Assembly: GCA_965117015.1 (NCBI GenBank)
Contig: OZ220747.1
Span: 1,736,001 to 1,800,000 of the forward strand
Source of the DNA: Aldehydirespirator sp965117015
GTDB lineage: Bacteria > Actinomycetota > Acidimicrobiia > Acidimicrobiales > Aldehydirespiratoraceae
Direction of reading: 5' to 3'
DNA: 64,000 nucleotides
Shown: positions 1 to 8,204 of the stretch, one piece after another
Layout of the letters: each line of letters opens with the position of its first letter
Position numbering within the stretch: position 1 is the first letter of the stretch
Position numbers and translations under genes: made by a program
The notes under the pieces: model-generated
Told to the model about the DNA's origin: nothing
The model's input: only the letters and a program-made list of their open reading frames with translations
The model's database searches: none

Positions 1-640
1 CGTCGCAGATGGCGGTGTAGCGGCCCGGCCCGTAGGCCCGGCACAGTTCGACCAGCCGCCTGGCGCCCACCTCGTTGGCGCCCAACTGGGCCGACAGGTC
101 CCCCAGGCGCTCGTCGGGAGTCCGGGTTGCCGCCAGGAACGGGTCGAGGAACTCCGGAACCCACCGGCCGGCCCGGGCGGCCAGCATCGGCGACACGACG
201 TGGCCCTCCTGATCCAGCCGGGTGGCGTCGGCCGGCATCGACCCGGGCGCGTCGCCGCCCACGTCGGAGTGGTGGGCCCGGTTGGCCACCCACCCGGCGA
301 GGTCGCCGCCGTGGGCGACCGGCCGCACGATGGTCAGGTCGTTGAGGTGGGTGCCGCCGTGGTAGGGGTCGTTCACCGCGTACTGGGCGTCGAGCTCCAG
401 GCTGTCGCCGAAGGCGTCGATCACCGCCTGCACCGACGCCGGCATGGAGCCCAGGTGCACCGGGATGTGCTCGGCCTGGGCCAGCAACTCACCGTGGGGA
501 ACGAACAACGCGGTCGAGAAGTCGGCCCGCTCCTTGATGTTGGGCGAGTAGCCGGTGCGGCGCAGCACCCCGCCCATCTCGTCAGCCGCGGCTGTGAAAC
601 GGTGCCGGGCCACCTCCAAGTCGATCGCGTTCAAGCTCAC
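1..640 (-). CDS. hyuB: Hydantoinase B / oxoprolinase family protein (partial)
   Basis: This is the N-terminal about 213 residues of a hydantoinase B/oxoprolinase-type subunit; the rest runs off the left edge. The reverse translation from GTG at 640 reads without a stop and contains family hallmarks NDPYHGGTHLNDLTIV and HHSDVGGDAPGSMP. With HyuA, encoded just upstream in the same direction, it would form an ATP-dependent hydantoinase, 5-oxoprolinase or acetophenone-carboxylase-like enzyme; the substrate cannot be told from sequence. The 151-bp gap to hyuA is filled by two palindromic repeats, so translation is not coupled. The GTG is chosen because no other in-frame start lies just upstream. 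Confidence 0.9.
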   Translation of the reverse strand, partial: MSLNAIDLEVARHRFTAAADEMGGVLRRTGYSPNIKERADFSTALFVPHGELLAQAEHIPVHLGSMPASVQAVIDAFGDSLELDAQYAVNDPYHGGTHLNDLTIVRPVAHGGDLAGWVANRAHHSDVGGDAPGSMPADATRLDQEGHVVSPMLAARAGRWVPEFLDPFLAATRTPDERLGDLSAQLGANEVGARRLVELCRAYGPGRYTAICD

Positions 641-656
641 CTGCTCACCACCTTGC

Positions 657-703
657 GAACTGGCAGCGTTGTGCACGGTATGCGTGCATTCTGCTGCCAA
701 TTC
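657..703. repeat. 47-bp palindromic repeat, family A copy 1
   Basis: The ends are GAACTGGCAGC and GCTGCCAATTC, near-perfect inverted repeats, around an inner TGCACG-gtatg-CGTGCA palindrome. It can fold into one long hairpin and lies between hyuA and hyuB. It matches copies at 728-774 and 19087-19133 in length and arm sequence. Confidence 0.85.
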
Positions 704-727
704 CGGTTGGCTTCGGTCGCTGTCATC

Positions 728-774
728 GAATTGGCAGCGTTGTGCACGGTATGCGTGCGTTCTGCTGCCAATTC
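728..774. repeat. 47-bp palindromic repeat, family A copy 2
   Basis: The arms are GAATTGGCAGC and GCTGCCAATTC (perfect 11-bp inverted repeat) around the same TGCACG/CGTGCA core. It sits 24 bp from copy 1 in the same orientation. REP-like; it might also act as a transcript-end hairpin for hyuA. Confidence 0.85.
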
Positions 775-791
775 CTGGATGGGCTCCGGGG

Positions 792-2807
792 TCACCACTC
801 GATCCTGAGGGCGCCGGTCTCGTGGACGGTGGCCCGCTCGCCGGCGGCCAGGTACGTGGTGGACTCGCCCTCGGCGATGATGGCCGGGCCGACCACCTCG
901 GCTCCCACCGGCAGCGCCGGACGCCACCACACTTGCGCCTCCGCGGCCCCGGTCGGGCCGATCACGGACCGCGCCCCCCGTCGCGGGTCGCCGGCCTCGG
1001 GCTCGAAGGCGGGCAGATCGGCCCAGCGCAGCGCAGCCGCGCCCACCGCCTCGGCTCTCACCGTCACCGCCTCCACCGGGTCCTGCGGCCGGGCGAATCC
1101 GTTGCGCTCGGCGTGCAGCCGGTGGAACTTCTCGCACAGCACCTCCCACGACTCGCCCTCGGTGTACGGCACCGACGTCTCGTGGGCCTGGCCCAGATAG
1201 CGCATGTCCACGATCGACGCCGCGGTCTGCGCAGGCCGGCCGCTGTCGGCCTCGATCTGGCTGCGGGCCGAGACCAGCAGGCTCCGCGCCGCGGCCGGCA
1301 GCCGGTCGCAGTCCTCGGCGGTGACGTTGACGGTCTGGGCCGCGTCGGCCCGGGGCGGGCTGAGCAGCAGTCCGAAGGCCGAGAACACCCCGGCGTAGGG
1401 CGGCACGATCACGCCGTCCATCTCCAGGGCTCGGGCCAGGGCAGTGGCGTGCAGACCGCCGGCACCGCCGAAGGCCATGAGGGCCGCGTCGCGGGGGTCG
1501 GTGCCCTGCTCCACCGAGACGGCCCGCACCGCATGGGTCATGTGCGACTCCACCACGGCCACCACCCCCAGCGCGGCGTCGACGGGCGACAGTGACAGCT
1601 CGGACCCCAGCCGCTCGAAGGCGCCCCGGGCCAGATCGGATCGCAACTCCACGGTGCCGGCCAGCCTGGCTGCCGGATCGAGGCGGCCCAGCACCAGGTT
1701 GGCGTCGGTGACGGTGGGTTCGGCGCCGCCGCGGCCGTAGCAGGCCGGTCCGGGTTCGGCGCCGGCCGAGCGGGGCCCCACCCGCAGGGCGCCGCCGCGG
1801 TCGGCCCAGGCCACCGACCCGCCCCCGGCGCCGACGGTGTGCACTGCCACCGACGGCATCAGGCAGGCATGGCCGGCGATCTCCCGGTTGTAGGTCACCT
1901 CGGGCCGGCCCGAGCGCACCCGGCACACGTCGGTGGACGTGCCGCCCATGTCGAACGAGATGAGCGTCTCGCATCCCATCAGCTCGCCGAGTGCGGCCGC
2001 GGCGACTACCCCGCCCGCAGGCCCCGACAGCAGGATCGACGCCGGGAACGCCGAGGCGTGGTCCAGTGACACCAGACCGCCGGAGGAGCGCATGACCGAG
2101 ATCTCGTCGATGAACCCCGACTGTTGGCCCCGGTCGGCCAGGCTTCCCATGTAGCGGGACACCTCCGGCGACAGGAATGCATTCAGCACCGCGGTCGAGA
2201 AGCGCTCGTACTCCCTGAACTCGGCCACCACCTCCGCGGAGGCCGACACCGGCACGTCCACCACCTGGCGGAGCCGGTCGGCCAGCGCCCGCTCGACGGT
2301 GGGATCGGCGTAGGAGTACATCAGGCAAACCGCCACCGCCTCCGCGCCCCGGTCCCGCACGGCCGCCGCGACCGAGGCCGCCACAGCGTCGAGTTTGCCG
2401 TCCAGCCCGGCGGCCGGCACGTCGACGCCTAGCCGCATCCCGTGGTCCGCCAGCGGCTCCGACCGGTCGGCGAACGGGTCGTACAGAGACGGACGGTCCT
2501 GGCGGGCGATCTCGATCAGCGACTCGAACCCGCCGTCGGTCACCAGCAGCGTCCGGGCCCCCCGCCGCTCCAGCAGGGCGTTGGTGGCCACCGTGGTCCC
2601 GTGCAGCAGGTCGGCGCGGCCACCGGCCGGCACCGCAGCCACGGCTCCGGCCATCACCCCCTCGCTCTGATCGTGGGGCGTGGACGGCACCTTCCCGACA
2701 GTCATGGCGGCGCCGTCCCAGTTGGCGACATCGGTGAACGTCCCGCCCACATCGATGCCTAGGGTCGTCGGACCCGCGGCGCCACCGTTCGTCGAGGCCT
2801 CGTTGAT
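792..2807 (-). CDS. hyuA: Hydantoinase A / oxoprolinase family protein
   Basis: This is the ATP-binding subunit of a hydantoinase/oxoprolinase. The N-terminus has the phosphate-binding signature LGIDVGGTFTDV, followed by DLLHGTTVATNALLERRGAR and SFDMGGTSTDVC, typical of HyuA. Length is about 670 residues, normal for the family. The true start is unclear: the frame is open upstream to 2996 but would then overlap the divergent transporter gene, and no ATG, GTG or TTG lies just before the LGIDVGGTF motif. The 5' end given here is therefore approximate. It is followed by hyuB after two palindromic repeats. N-methylhydantoinase, 5-oxoprolinase or acetone/acetophenone carboxylase activity are all possible. 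Confidence 0.88.
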   Translation of the reverse strand: MNEASTNGGAAGPTTLGIDVGGTFTDVANWDGAAMTVGKVPSTPHDQSEGVMAGAVAAVPAGGRADLLHGTTVATNALLERRGARTLLVTDGGFESLIEIARQDRPSLYDPFADRSEPLADHGMRLGVDVPAAGLDGKLDAVAASVAAAVRDRGAEAVAVCLMYSYADPTVERALADRLRQVVDVPVSASAEVVAEFREYERFSTAVLNAFLSPEVSRYMGSLADRGQQSGFIDEISVMRSSGGLVSLDHASAFPASILLSGPAGGVVAAAALGELMGCETLISFDMGGTSTDVCRVRSGRPEVTYNREIAGHACLMPSVAVHTVGAGGGSVAWADRGGALRVGPRSAGAEPGPACYGRGGAEPTVTDANLVLGRLDPAARLAGTVELRSDLARGAFERLGSELSLSPVDAALGVVAVVESHMTHAVRAVSVEQGTDPRDAALMAFGGAGGLHATALARALEMDGVIVPPYAGVFSAFGLLLSPPRADAAQTVNVTAEDCDRLPAAARSLLVSARSQIEADSGRPAQTAASIVDMRYLGQAHETSVPYTEGESWEVLCEKFHRLHAERNGFARPQDPVEAVTVRAEAVGAAALRWADLPAFEPEAGDPRRGARSVIGPTGAAEAQVWWRPALPVGAEVVGPAIIAEGESTTYLAAGERATVHETGALRIEW

Positions 2808-2909
2808 ACGGGCATCGTATTGCGGGGGCTTGGATCGGCGTCCGTCGGCCCTAGGGCCTCGCGCCCATCCCGCGCTCGCGGCAAGACCTGCCGGGCGTAG
2901 CCTGAGCGC

Positions 2910-3767
2910 TTGCCTGTATTTCTCGGGGGACTGGCTGCGGCGCTGCTCGGGGTGGGCGACTTCTTCGGCGGCGTCGGCGGCCGCCGCATCGACCACCGCG
3001 GCGCGGTAGTGGCGATCGCCTGGGTGGCGTCGTGCGTCGGGGCCGCCGTGGCCGGACTCTTCGTGCTGGTGTTCCCCCCGGCCGACTTCGGTCGCATCGA
3101 CTTCTACTGGACGCTGGTGGCGCTGGTGTTCGCGGCGACGGTGCGGCCGCTGCTGTACTTCTCGATGGAGCGGGGCCCCATGGCGGTGGTCGCCCCGACC
3201 TTCAGCCTGGTGTCGCTGGTGATCCCCGCGGTGGTGGGCCCGCTGACCGGCGATCCCCTGGGCGGGGCGGAGCTGGCCGGGGTGGCGCTGGCCATGCCGG
3301 CCGTGCTGCTCATCGCCAGCGACGGCAAGCTCCCGACCAACAGGAGGCTCTGGTCGGGAGAGGCGCTGTTCCTGGGGTGCAGCGTGGGCGGGCTGCTGGG
3401 CTGCCTCAGCCTCGCCTTCGCTCAGATCAGCCCCAACGCCGGGGCGATGCCCGCGTTCATCACCCAGCTGGGCGCGGTGGGCATCATCCCGTTGATCACC
3501 CGGCCGTTCCGGCTGATGGCGCCGCTGTCATCGGATGTGCGCCGCTTCGGCCTGCTCGTCGGACTCATCGACATCGGAGCAGTCATCGCCACCGTCATCG
3601 CCTTCCAGCGGGGCAACGTCGCGGTAGTGGCCGCCATGCTCGGCTTCGCGCCGGTCACCACCATGACCCTGGCCTGGCGGGTCTACCACGAGGCGGTGCG
3701 CCGCTGGCAGTGGGTCGGTGCGGGCCTGGGAGCGGCCGCCATCATCCTGTTCTCAACCGCGACCTGA
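2910..3767 (+). CDS. EamA/DMT-family transporter
   Basis: This is a membrane protein of about 285 residues made almost entirely of hydrophobic segments, with the two-fold EamA layout of about ten helices. The N-terminus PVFLGGLAAALLGVGDFFGG forms the first helix, which supports the TTG start. It is transcribed divergently from hyuA, with which it must share a short promoter region. Substrate unknown; such proteins export or import small metabolites. Downstream lie two tandem 45-bp palindromic repeats that may end the transcript. Confidence 0.8.
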   Translation: MPVFLGGLAAALLGVGDFFGGVGGRRIDHRGAVVAIAWVASCVGAAVAGLFVLVFPPADFGRIDFYWTLVALVFAATVRPLLYFSMERGPMAVVAPTFSLVSLVIPAVVGPLTGDPLGGAELAGVALAMPAVLLIASDGKLPTNRRLWSGEALFLGCSVGGLLGCLSLAFAQISPNAGAMPAFITQLGAVGIIPLITRPFRLMAPLSSDVRRFGLLVGLIDIGAVIATVIAFQRGNVAVVAAMLGFAPVTTMTLAWRVYHEAVRRWQWVGAGLGAAAIILFSTAT

Positions 3768-3785
3768 ACCGGCGGTCTGTCAGAT

Positions 3786-3830
3786 TCTCGGGTTGGTTTT
3801 GCGCGTATGTCACCCATAACTCACCCGAGA
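3786..3830. repeat. 45-bp palindromic repeat, family B copy 1
   Basis: The termini are TCTCGGGT and ACCCGAGA, a perfect 8-bp inverted repeat. Together with flanks it is part of a 71-bp tandem duplication with copy 2. It lies between two convergent genes. Confidence 0.85.
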
Positions 3831-3856
3831 TTTCGGCCGGAGGCGGTCTGTCGGAT

Positions 3857-3901
3857 TCTCGGGTTGGTTTTGGGGGTATGTCACCCATAACTCACCCGAG
3901 A
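3857..3901. repeat. 45-bp palindromic repeat, family B copy 2
   Basis: Same length and termini as copy 1, exactly 71 bp further on, differing from it mainly at three bases of the inner part. It ends 21 bp before the stop of the hydrogenase-operon biotin-ligase-like gene and could serve as that operon's 3' hairpin. Confidence 0.85.
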
Positions 3902-3921
3902 TTCGGCCGCATGCGGCGTCG

Positions 3922-4617
3922 CTACTGACCTGGCAGGAGCCTGACCTCGTTGACTGACGCCACCGCGATCCGCTCCCGCAGTCCTGTGGGTGAAGCCAGC
4001 ACCAGCTGACCGGCGTCGTCGATGTCGGCGGCCATACCTCGCATGGATCCGTGGGGCAGCAGCCTCAACTCGACCGCCCGGCCCAGGGTGGAGCACCGGT
4101 CGCGGTAGGCGTGAAGGATGGACGCCGGATGGTCGAGTTCGGTGGCCGCCTCCCGCAGATGCAGCAGTAGCCCGTCGGTGACCCGGGTGCGTTCCTCGGA
4201 TCCTGCTATTGGCCCGACCCGCACTGTGAGCGCAGCGAGCTCGACCCGGCCCGGGCCCAGCGTGCAGACCGAATTGACGGCCACTTCAAGATCATCGTCC
4301 GGCTCACAGGCGATCAGATCGGGCCACAGGCAGGACCGGTGACCGTCGCGGCAGGCATCGAGCGCTCGGGCGGCGGCCAGGCCGGCTGCCGCCCAGCCCA
4401 CATCAACTGCGGATGGATCGAGCATCTCGGGTCGGGCCAGAACGCTCACTGCGACCGCGTCGGGCGTGCGCCACTCGATGCCCCCGCGGCGGCGGGCTGC
4501 GATCTCGGCGTCGGCCACCACGGCGGCTCCTGGGGGCGCGCCTGATTGGCGGGCCCACTGGTGCAGGAGCGCTTCGACGGACAGCGCCACGGCAACTGTC
4601 CTCGTCGGAAGGGTCAT
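3922..4617 (-). CDS. Biotin-protein-ligase-like protein of hydrogenase operon
   Basis: The 231-residue product resembles biotin/lipoate ligases. The N-terminal LLHQWARQSGAPPGAAVVAD matches the segment before the biotin-loop, and the C-terminal GMAADIDDAGQLVLASPTG matches the BPL C-terminal fold (G-x-A-x-x-ID-x-x-G-x-L). The usual catalytic GRGRxGR loop is replaced by a degenerate EIAARRRGGIEWR and the KWPND motif by LWPDL, so biotinylation is doubtful. Start ATG overlaps the stop of the gene before it (ATGA), making it the last gene of the coupled hydrogenase operon. A role as a scaffold or cofactor-attachment factor in hydrogenase maturation is only an inference from position. Confidence 0.6.
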   Translation of the reverse strand: MTLPTRTVAVALSVEALLHQWARQSGAPPGAAVVADAEIAARRRGGIEWRTPDAVAVSVLARPEMLDPSAVDVGWAAAGLAAARALDACRDGHRSCLWPDLIACEPDDDLEVAVNSVCTLGPGRVELAALTVRVGPIAGSEERTRVTDGLLLHLREAATELDHPASILHAYRDRCSTLGRAVELRLLPHGSMRGMAADIDDAGQLVLASPTGLRERIAVASVNEVRLLPGQ

Positions 4618-5051
4618 GGCCCGGCCAGCCTGGGTTCCAACCGGTCGACGACCCAGCCCCGGTCGGTGTCGCAACTCAGGACGAGCCGCCCTGCCGGCCA
4701 GGCATCGGTGCCGGGAAGCTGCGACGGCGTGAGCAACTCGACCGCTACCGAGCCGTCACTTGCGGTACTGCATTCGCCGAGAGCGAGCTCGGTGAGTTCG
4801 ACGCTGCGAAGGTCGCGGCGCAGACCGGCCACCAGTTGCTGCAGGAAGCGCTCCCGTTCGACCGGGTCGGCGAGGTCGTCGCGTATCCGTCCCGCGACTA
4901 CCCGGTCGAGGCCGTTGCGTATCGCCACCGACAGGGCTGCGGCCCGGCCATCGTCGCTGAGCAGGTCCCACAAGGTGGTGTGCTCGGCCCAGACGATGGC
5001 GTGGATGAACGCCCCGGCTCGCTCAGCGGCGTCTTGTGTGGCGCCCGTCAT
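4614..5051 (-). CDS. Unknown 145-residue hydrogenase-operon protein
   Basis: I do not recognise this family. The product (MTGATQDAAERAGAF...) is soluble, acidic and helical at its N-terminus, with no cysteine pair or membrane segment. The start is taken at 5051 because it forms an ATGA overlap with the TPR gene stop, the arrangement used throughout this operon; an ATG four codons upstream is the alternative. It overlaps the next gene in the same way. Position between a TPR protein and a ligase-like protein implies an assembly or regulatory part in hydrogenase maturation. Confidence 0.65.
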   Translation of the reverse strand: MTGATQDAAERAGAFIHAIVWAEHTTLWDLLSDDGRAAALSVAIRNGLDRVVAGRIRDDLADPVERERFLQQLVAGLRRDLRSVELTELALGECSTASDGSVAVELLTPSQLPGTDAWPAGRLVLSCDTDRGWVVDRLEPRLAGP

Positions 5052-6499
5052 GGACGAACCCATCCGTTCGCCTCCAGCAGGTCGCGGACCCGCACCCGCT
5101 GCGGCCCGAAAAGCCGGTTGCTGATGACGGCGTCGAGCGCCTCGTCCAGGAGCACGGTCGAGTCGAGCTCCCGGTGGACACGGCACAGCACGTCGCAAGC
5201 CGCCTCCAGCAGTTGATCGGGCAGCTCCATCAGCACCCCGAGAATGTCCCGTAGAACGTCGCGGTAGTCGTCCAGCGGCAGGGCTGCCACCGAGCCGATC
5301 AGGGCTTCCAGGTCTGCCCGCGCGCCGGTCGCGGGCAGTGAGGCGGCTCGAAGGAGCCGATCGCGCAGCAACTGCTCGCGCTCCGTCTCGTCGGTGGTCG
5401 CCAGCAGGCGGGCCACATGGCTCAGCCGGCCGGCGGACGGGTCGCCCTCGCCCAGCGCGTCCTCGAGGCGGGCCAGCGTGGCGTGGGCGGTGCGCCAATG
5501 AGCGGCGTGCAGGCGCGGGTCGAAAACCGAGAGCGAGGCGTGCGCGCTGTTGAGGGCCCGGGCCAGATCGCCCGGCTCGCCCCTCATCTCGAATGCCAGC
5601 GCAAGGCTGTGGCGGGCCACCGCGTGATGGAACGGGAAACTGGTGTGACCGAGCACGCTGAGGGACTGGTCGAAGGCGTCGACGGCGTCGTCCGCGCTCC
5701 AGCCGGACACACCCCGCCGGCACAGCTCCAGTACCGCGGCGCCCAGTCCGTGGGCAGCCATGCCCGCCTGAAGCGACGAGGCCGGGAGGACCGCCATCGC
5801 GCTCCGGTAGTCGTCGAGTGCCGCTCGCACGTCCTCGTCGCGGCCCAGCGACTGGCGGGCCTGGGCCCGGTTGATCAGCGCGGCGCCGAGGAGCCGCCCA
5901 GCCTCGTCGTCGGGGCTGGACTCGCCGCCGCCGTCCTCCTGATCCTGAACCCAGGTGCCCGGGACCCGGCTGGGATCGGGGCTGCCATACTCGCCGTCCG
6001 GAACCGAGGCGCCCGGTACCTGGTCGGTCTCGCCACCGGCCCCTTGATCGCGGGCGGCGGTGTCGCTGCGTTGCTCGCGCCCGCCGGTCATCAGGCTGAC
6101 GGCTCGATCCAGAGCCTCGATCGCCGGTTCGGGACGGCCGGCCTCGCAGTGCGCCAGTCCGAGGTTGATCAGCGCGGCAGCGTGCTCAGCGGCCGACGCC
6201 CGGGGGGCGGCCAGCTCCGCGGCCCGCTCGAAGAGTTCGAGGGCCCGGCCGGTGCGTCCGGCAGCGCGGTGGCAGTTGGCCGCCGCGGTGAGGATGCGGC
6301 CGTGCTCGACCGGTGCCCGGTCGGCAGTGAGGATCCGGGCTGCCTTGTCGAGGAGTTCGAGAGCCCCCTCGATGTCCTCGGGCCGGCCAGCGGTCTCCGA
6401 TCTCGCCACCGCCAGCCGGTACGCGGCCAGGGCCCAGCCGTCGGGCGCCTCGGCCAGGCTCACGGCCTCCAGCGCGGCCTCGAGGTCCTCGACGGTCAT
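5048..6499 (-). CDS. TPR-repeat protein of hydrogenase operon
   Basis: This 483-residue protein is built of tetratricopeptide-like helical repeats. Runs such as AALINLGLAHCEAGRPEPAIEALDRA and GRTGRALELFERAAEL fit the TPR consensus. A low-complexity Gly/Asp/Gln insert lies at about residues 155-190, and the C-terminal 150 residues are helical without a clear repeat. No signal peptide. TPR proteins act as protein-docking scaffolds, and from memory such genes accompany actinobacterial high-affinity uptake hydrogenases. Start ATG overlaps the protease stop (ATGA) and its stop overlaps the next start. Confidence 0.75.
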   Translation of the reverse strand: MTVEDLEAALEAVSLAEAPDGWALAAYRLAVARSETAGRPEDIEGALELLDKAARILTADRAPVEHGRILTAAANCHRAAGRTGRALELFERAAELAAPRASAAEHAAALINLGLAHCEAGRPEPAIEALDRAVSLMTGGREQRSDTAARDQGAGGETDQVPGASVPDGEYGSPDPSRVPGTWVQDQEDGGGESSPDDEAGRLLGAALINRAQARQSLGRDEDVRAALDDYRSAMAVLPASSLQAGMAAHGLGAAVLELCRRGVSGWSADDAVDAFDQSLSVLGHTSFPFHHAVARHSLALAFEMRGEPGDLARALNSAHASLSVFDPRLHAAHWRTAHATLARLEDALGEGDPSAGRLSHVARLLATTDETEREQLLRDRLLRAASLPATGARADLEALIGSVAALPLDDYRDVLRDILGVLMELPDQLLEAACDVLCRVHRELDSTVLLDEALDAVISNRLFGPQRVRVRDLLEANGWVRP

Positions 6500-7011
6500 G
6501 TCGCAGAATCGTTGGCCGACGTCAGTTCCTGCACGCAGCGCTCCACCTCGGCGAGGGCCCTGTCAACCGCGTTGTTCACGGCCGACGTGAGCCCGATGCC
6601 CAGCGTTTCGATCTCAGCGGGCTGGCAGCCGACGATGATGGTGCGCTCCGGGAGCACGCCGGCCGCCTTGGCCACCATGAGGGCCCGCTCGGGGTTGGCC
6701 AGGTGCATGTCGGCGAGCAGATCGTGACGCTCATCGACGGGCAGCCCGCCAACGTCGATCACGTCCGCGTCGATCACCATCACGGTTCCGGGCGCACGGT
6801 CGCGGTCTACGGCGTCGACGACCACCAGGGCGTCGTAGCCCGCCATCAGCTCGTGAACGAGATGGATCCCGCCGATGCCGGTCTCGGCCACGGTGACCCC
6901 GGACGGGAGGGGCCGCTCGCCGAGCCGCTTGACCACCTCGACCCCGAATCCGTCGTCGCCCTGGAGGACGTTGCCCACGCCGACCACCAACACCCGCGCG
7001 GGCGTCGTCAC
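6496..7011 (-). CDS. Hydrogenase maturation protease (M52, HyaD/HybD/HycI type)
   Basis: This 171-residue endopeptidase would remove the C-terminal extension of the hydrogenase large subunit after nickel insertion. VLVVGVGNVLQGDDGFG is the canonical N-terminal M52 motif, with the first nickel-sensing acidic residue; DALVVVDAVD carries the second and DMHLANPERAL a histidine near the third position. The C-terminal GCQPAEIETLGIGLTSAV also fits. The GTG start at 7011 overlaps the preceding stop (GTGA); a GTG three codons upstream is less likely. It is one of two M52-like proteases in the operon and the more canonical one. Confidence 0.9.
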   Translation of the reverse strand: MTTPARVLVVGVGNVLQGDDGFGVEVVKRLGERPLPSGVTVAETGIGGIHLVHELMAGYDALVVVDAVDRDRAPGTVMVIDADVIDVGGLPVDERHDLLADMHLANPERALMVAKAAGVLPERTIIVGCQPAEIETLGIGLTSAVNNAVDRALAEVERCVQELTSANDSAT

Positions 7012-7538
7012 GTCAGGCACTCGCTGGCCCGCAGGGCGTAGCCGTGGATCACCCACCAGGCGATGTAGTCCTCGAGCTCGGACCATGACGCATCGTCCAA
7101 CTGCTCGCGGAGGTGCTCGCGCCGCTTGTCCAACTCGGTGGCGATGATCTGGTCGAGTGCGGCGATGGTCACGTCGGCGGCCAGCAGCGAGACACTGCCG
7201 GCGTCGCCCACCCGCAGCAACTCGCTGAGCGCGGTCACACGCTCCAGGTCGATCTCACCGCCGGTCGAGACCGCGGCGCCGATCTGACCGCTGGTCGAGA
7301 CCGCGGCGCCGGGCTGACCGCCGTCCACCCTCTGCTCCTCGGAGCGGCGCAGGCAGTAGCCCACCAGGAGAGCGGTCGTGGCCCAGTCGGCCAGCTCGGT
7401 GACGGGTTGGCGGCGCCGCTCGGAGTCCAGGCACTCCTGGCGGTAGCGGTGCGATGCCTCGGTCATCGGATGCGTCTGGGCCAGGGCCCGGGCGGTGAAG
7501 CAGAGATCGCCCACGTCGATCCCCGCCGCCGCGGTCAT
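7008..7538 (-). CDS. Unknown 176-residue hydrogenase-operon protein
   Basis: I do not recognise the family. The product has an N-terminal part with two separated cysteines (GDLCFTARAL and YRQECLDSERRR), a central imperfect tandem repeat (AAVSTSGQIG / AAVSTGGEID, about 30 bp each, 7263-7322), and a C-terminus ending in AWWVIHGYALRASECLT. ATG at 7538 overlaps the NifU-domain gene stop. It is likely cytoplasmic. It is coupled to NifU-C and protease genes and so probably takes part in hydrogenase assembly; nothing in the sequence gives a reaction. Confidence 0.65.
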   Translation of the reverse strand: MTAAAGIDVGDLCFTARALAQTHPMTEASHRYRQECLDSERRRQPVTELADWATTALLVGYCLRRSEEQRVDGGQPGAAVSTSGQIGAAVSTGGEIDLERVTALSELLRVGDAGSVSLLAADVTIAALDQIIATELDKRREHLREQLDDASWSELEDYIAWWVIHGYALRASECLT

Positions 7539-8107
7539 GACGGGCGGGGCCCGATCGTCAGACCGGTGGAGACCTCGCCCGGGCTCGGCGGCGGATGGGG
7601 AGCCTCGGTGTGCTCCTCCATCTCGACCCGCCTGAAGTCGATCCAGTGCTCGCGCAGCGACACCTCGATTCGGCGGGTGACCGTGTCGTCGGCCGCGGTG
7701 CAGCCGTTGCAGGTGCCGTGCATCCGCAGCTGCACGACCCCGTCGCTGACGGAGGTCACCTCCACCTCGCCGCCATGGGAGTGGATGTAGGGACGGACCT
7801 CGTCGAGGGCCAGCTGGATGACCCGGTCGGCGGCGGCCGGGTCGGTGTCGGTGCCGAGGCCGTAGGTGGCCAGCAGCTCGCCCACGACAGGGTCCAGGGC
7901 CGCCTGCTCCAGGAACAGCTCGCCGCGCCACTGGCGCACCATCTCGACCAGCCGGCCCAGCCCCTCCCGGTGGTAGGCGTCGAGCCAGTCCAGCAACTCC
8001 TCGGCGTCGGCGGCCACCCGCTCGTCGCCGCACTCCAGCAGGCTGGTGGCCAGCTCGGCCGCCCGCTCGAGGATGTCGGCGTAGGCCAGCTCGTCGGGCG
8101 CGCTCAT
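7535..8107 (-). CDS. NifU C-terminal domain Fe-S protein
   Basis: The 190-residue protein has a helical N-terminal half and a NifU C-terminal domain from about residue 95. HSHGGEVEVTSVSDGVVQLRMHG is followed by the Fe-S binding CNGC motif in GTCNGCTAADDTV. NifU/Nfu domains carry and transfer 4Fe-4S clusters. In this operon it probably delivers clusters to the hydrogenase small subunit or acts as an electron carrier. The C-terminal 35 residues after the domain are Pro-rich. Start ATG at 8107; the stop overlaps the next start (ATGA). Confidence 0.85.
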   Translation of the reverse strand: MSAPDELAYADILERAAELATSLLECGDERVAADAEELLDWLDAYHREGLGRLVEMVRQWRGELFLEQAALDPVVGELLATYGLGTDTDPAAADRVIQLALDEVRPYIHSHGGEVEVTSVSDGVVQLRMHGTCNGCTAADDTVTRRIEVSLREHWIDFRRVEMEEHTEAPHPPPSPGEVSTGLTIGPRPS

Positions 8108-8204
8108 GATCCAGTTCCTAGCGCGGCGACCGGATCATCACCGAGTCTGGGGCCGCCGGGGCCGCCGGGGCCGCCGGTTCCGCCGGTGTCTCCGGACCGC
8201 CCAA
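8108..8204 (-). other. Short spacer with 9-bp GC-rich tandem repeat
   Basis: This 97-bp gap separates the protease 2 and NifU genes in an otherwise overlapping operon. It contains three consecutive copies of GGCGGCCCC (reverse strand), near 8153-8179. No gene is supported; a Gly/Pro-only open frame here is an artefact of the repeat. Confidence 0.5.

Noticed and set aside
657..774. CRISPR array at the paired palindromes
   Set aside because: Only two units, strongly palindromic and more similar in arms than in centre, no cas gene; REP-like repeats fit better.
637..2328. Long reverse-strand ORF of 563 codons
   Set aside because: Gly/Arg/Pro-rich shadow frame inside hyuA; no recognisable domain, and it is excluded by the clear hyuA motifs.
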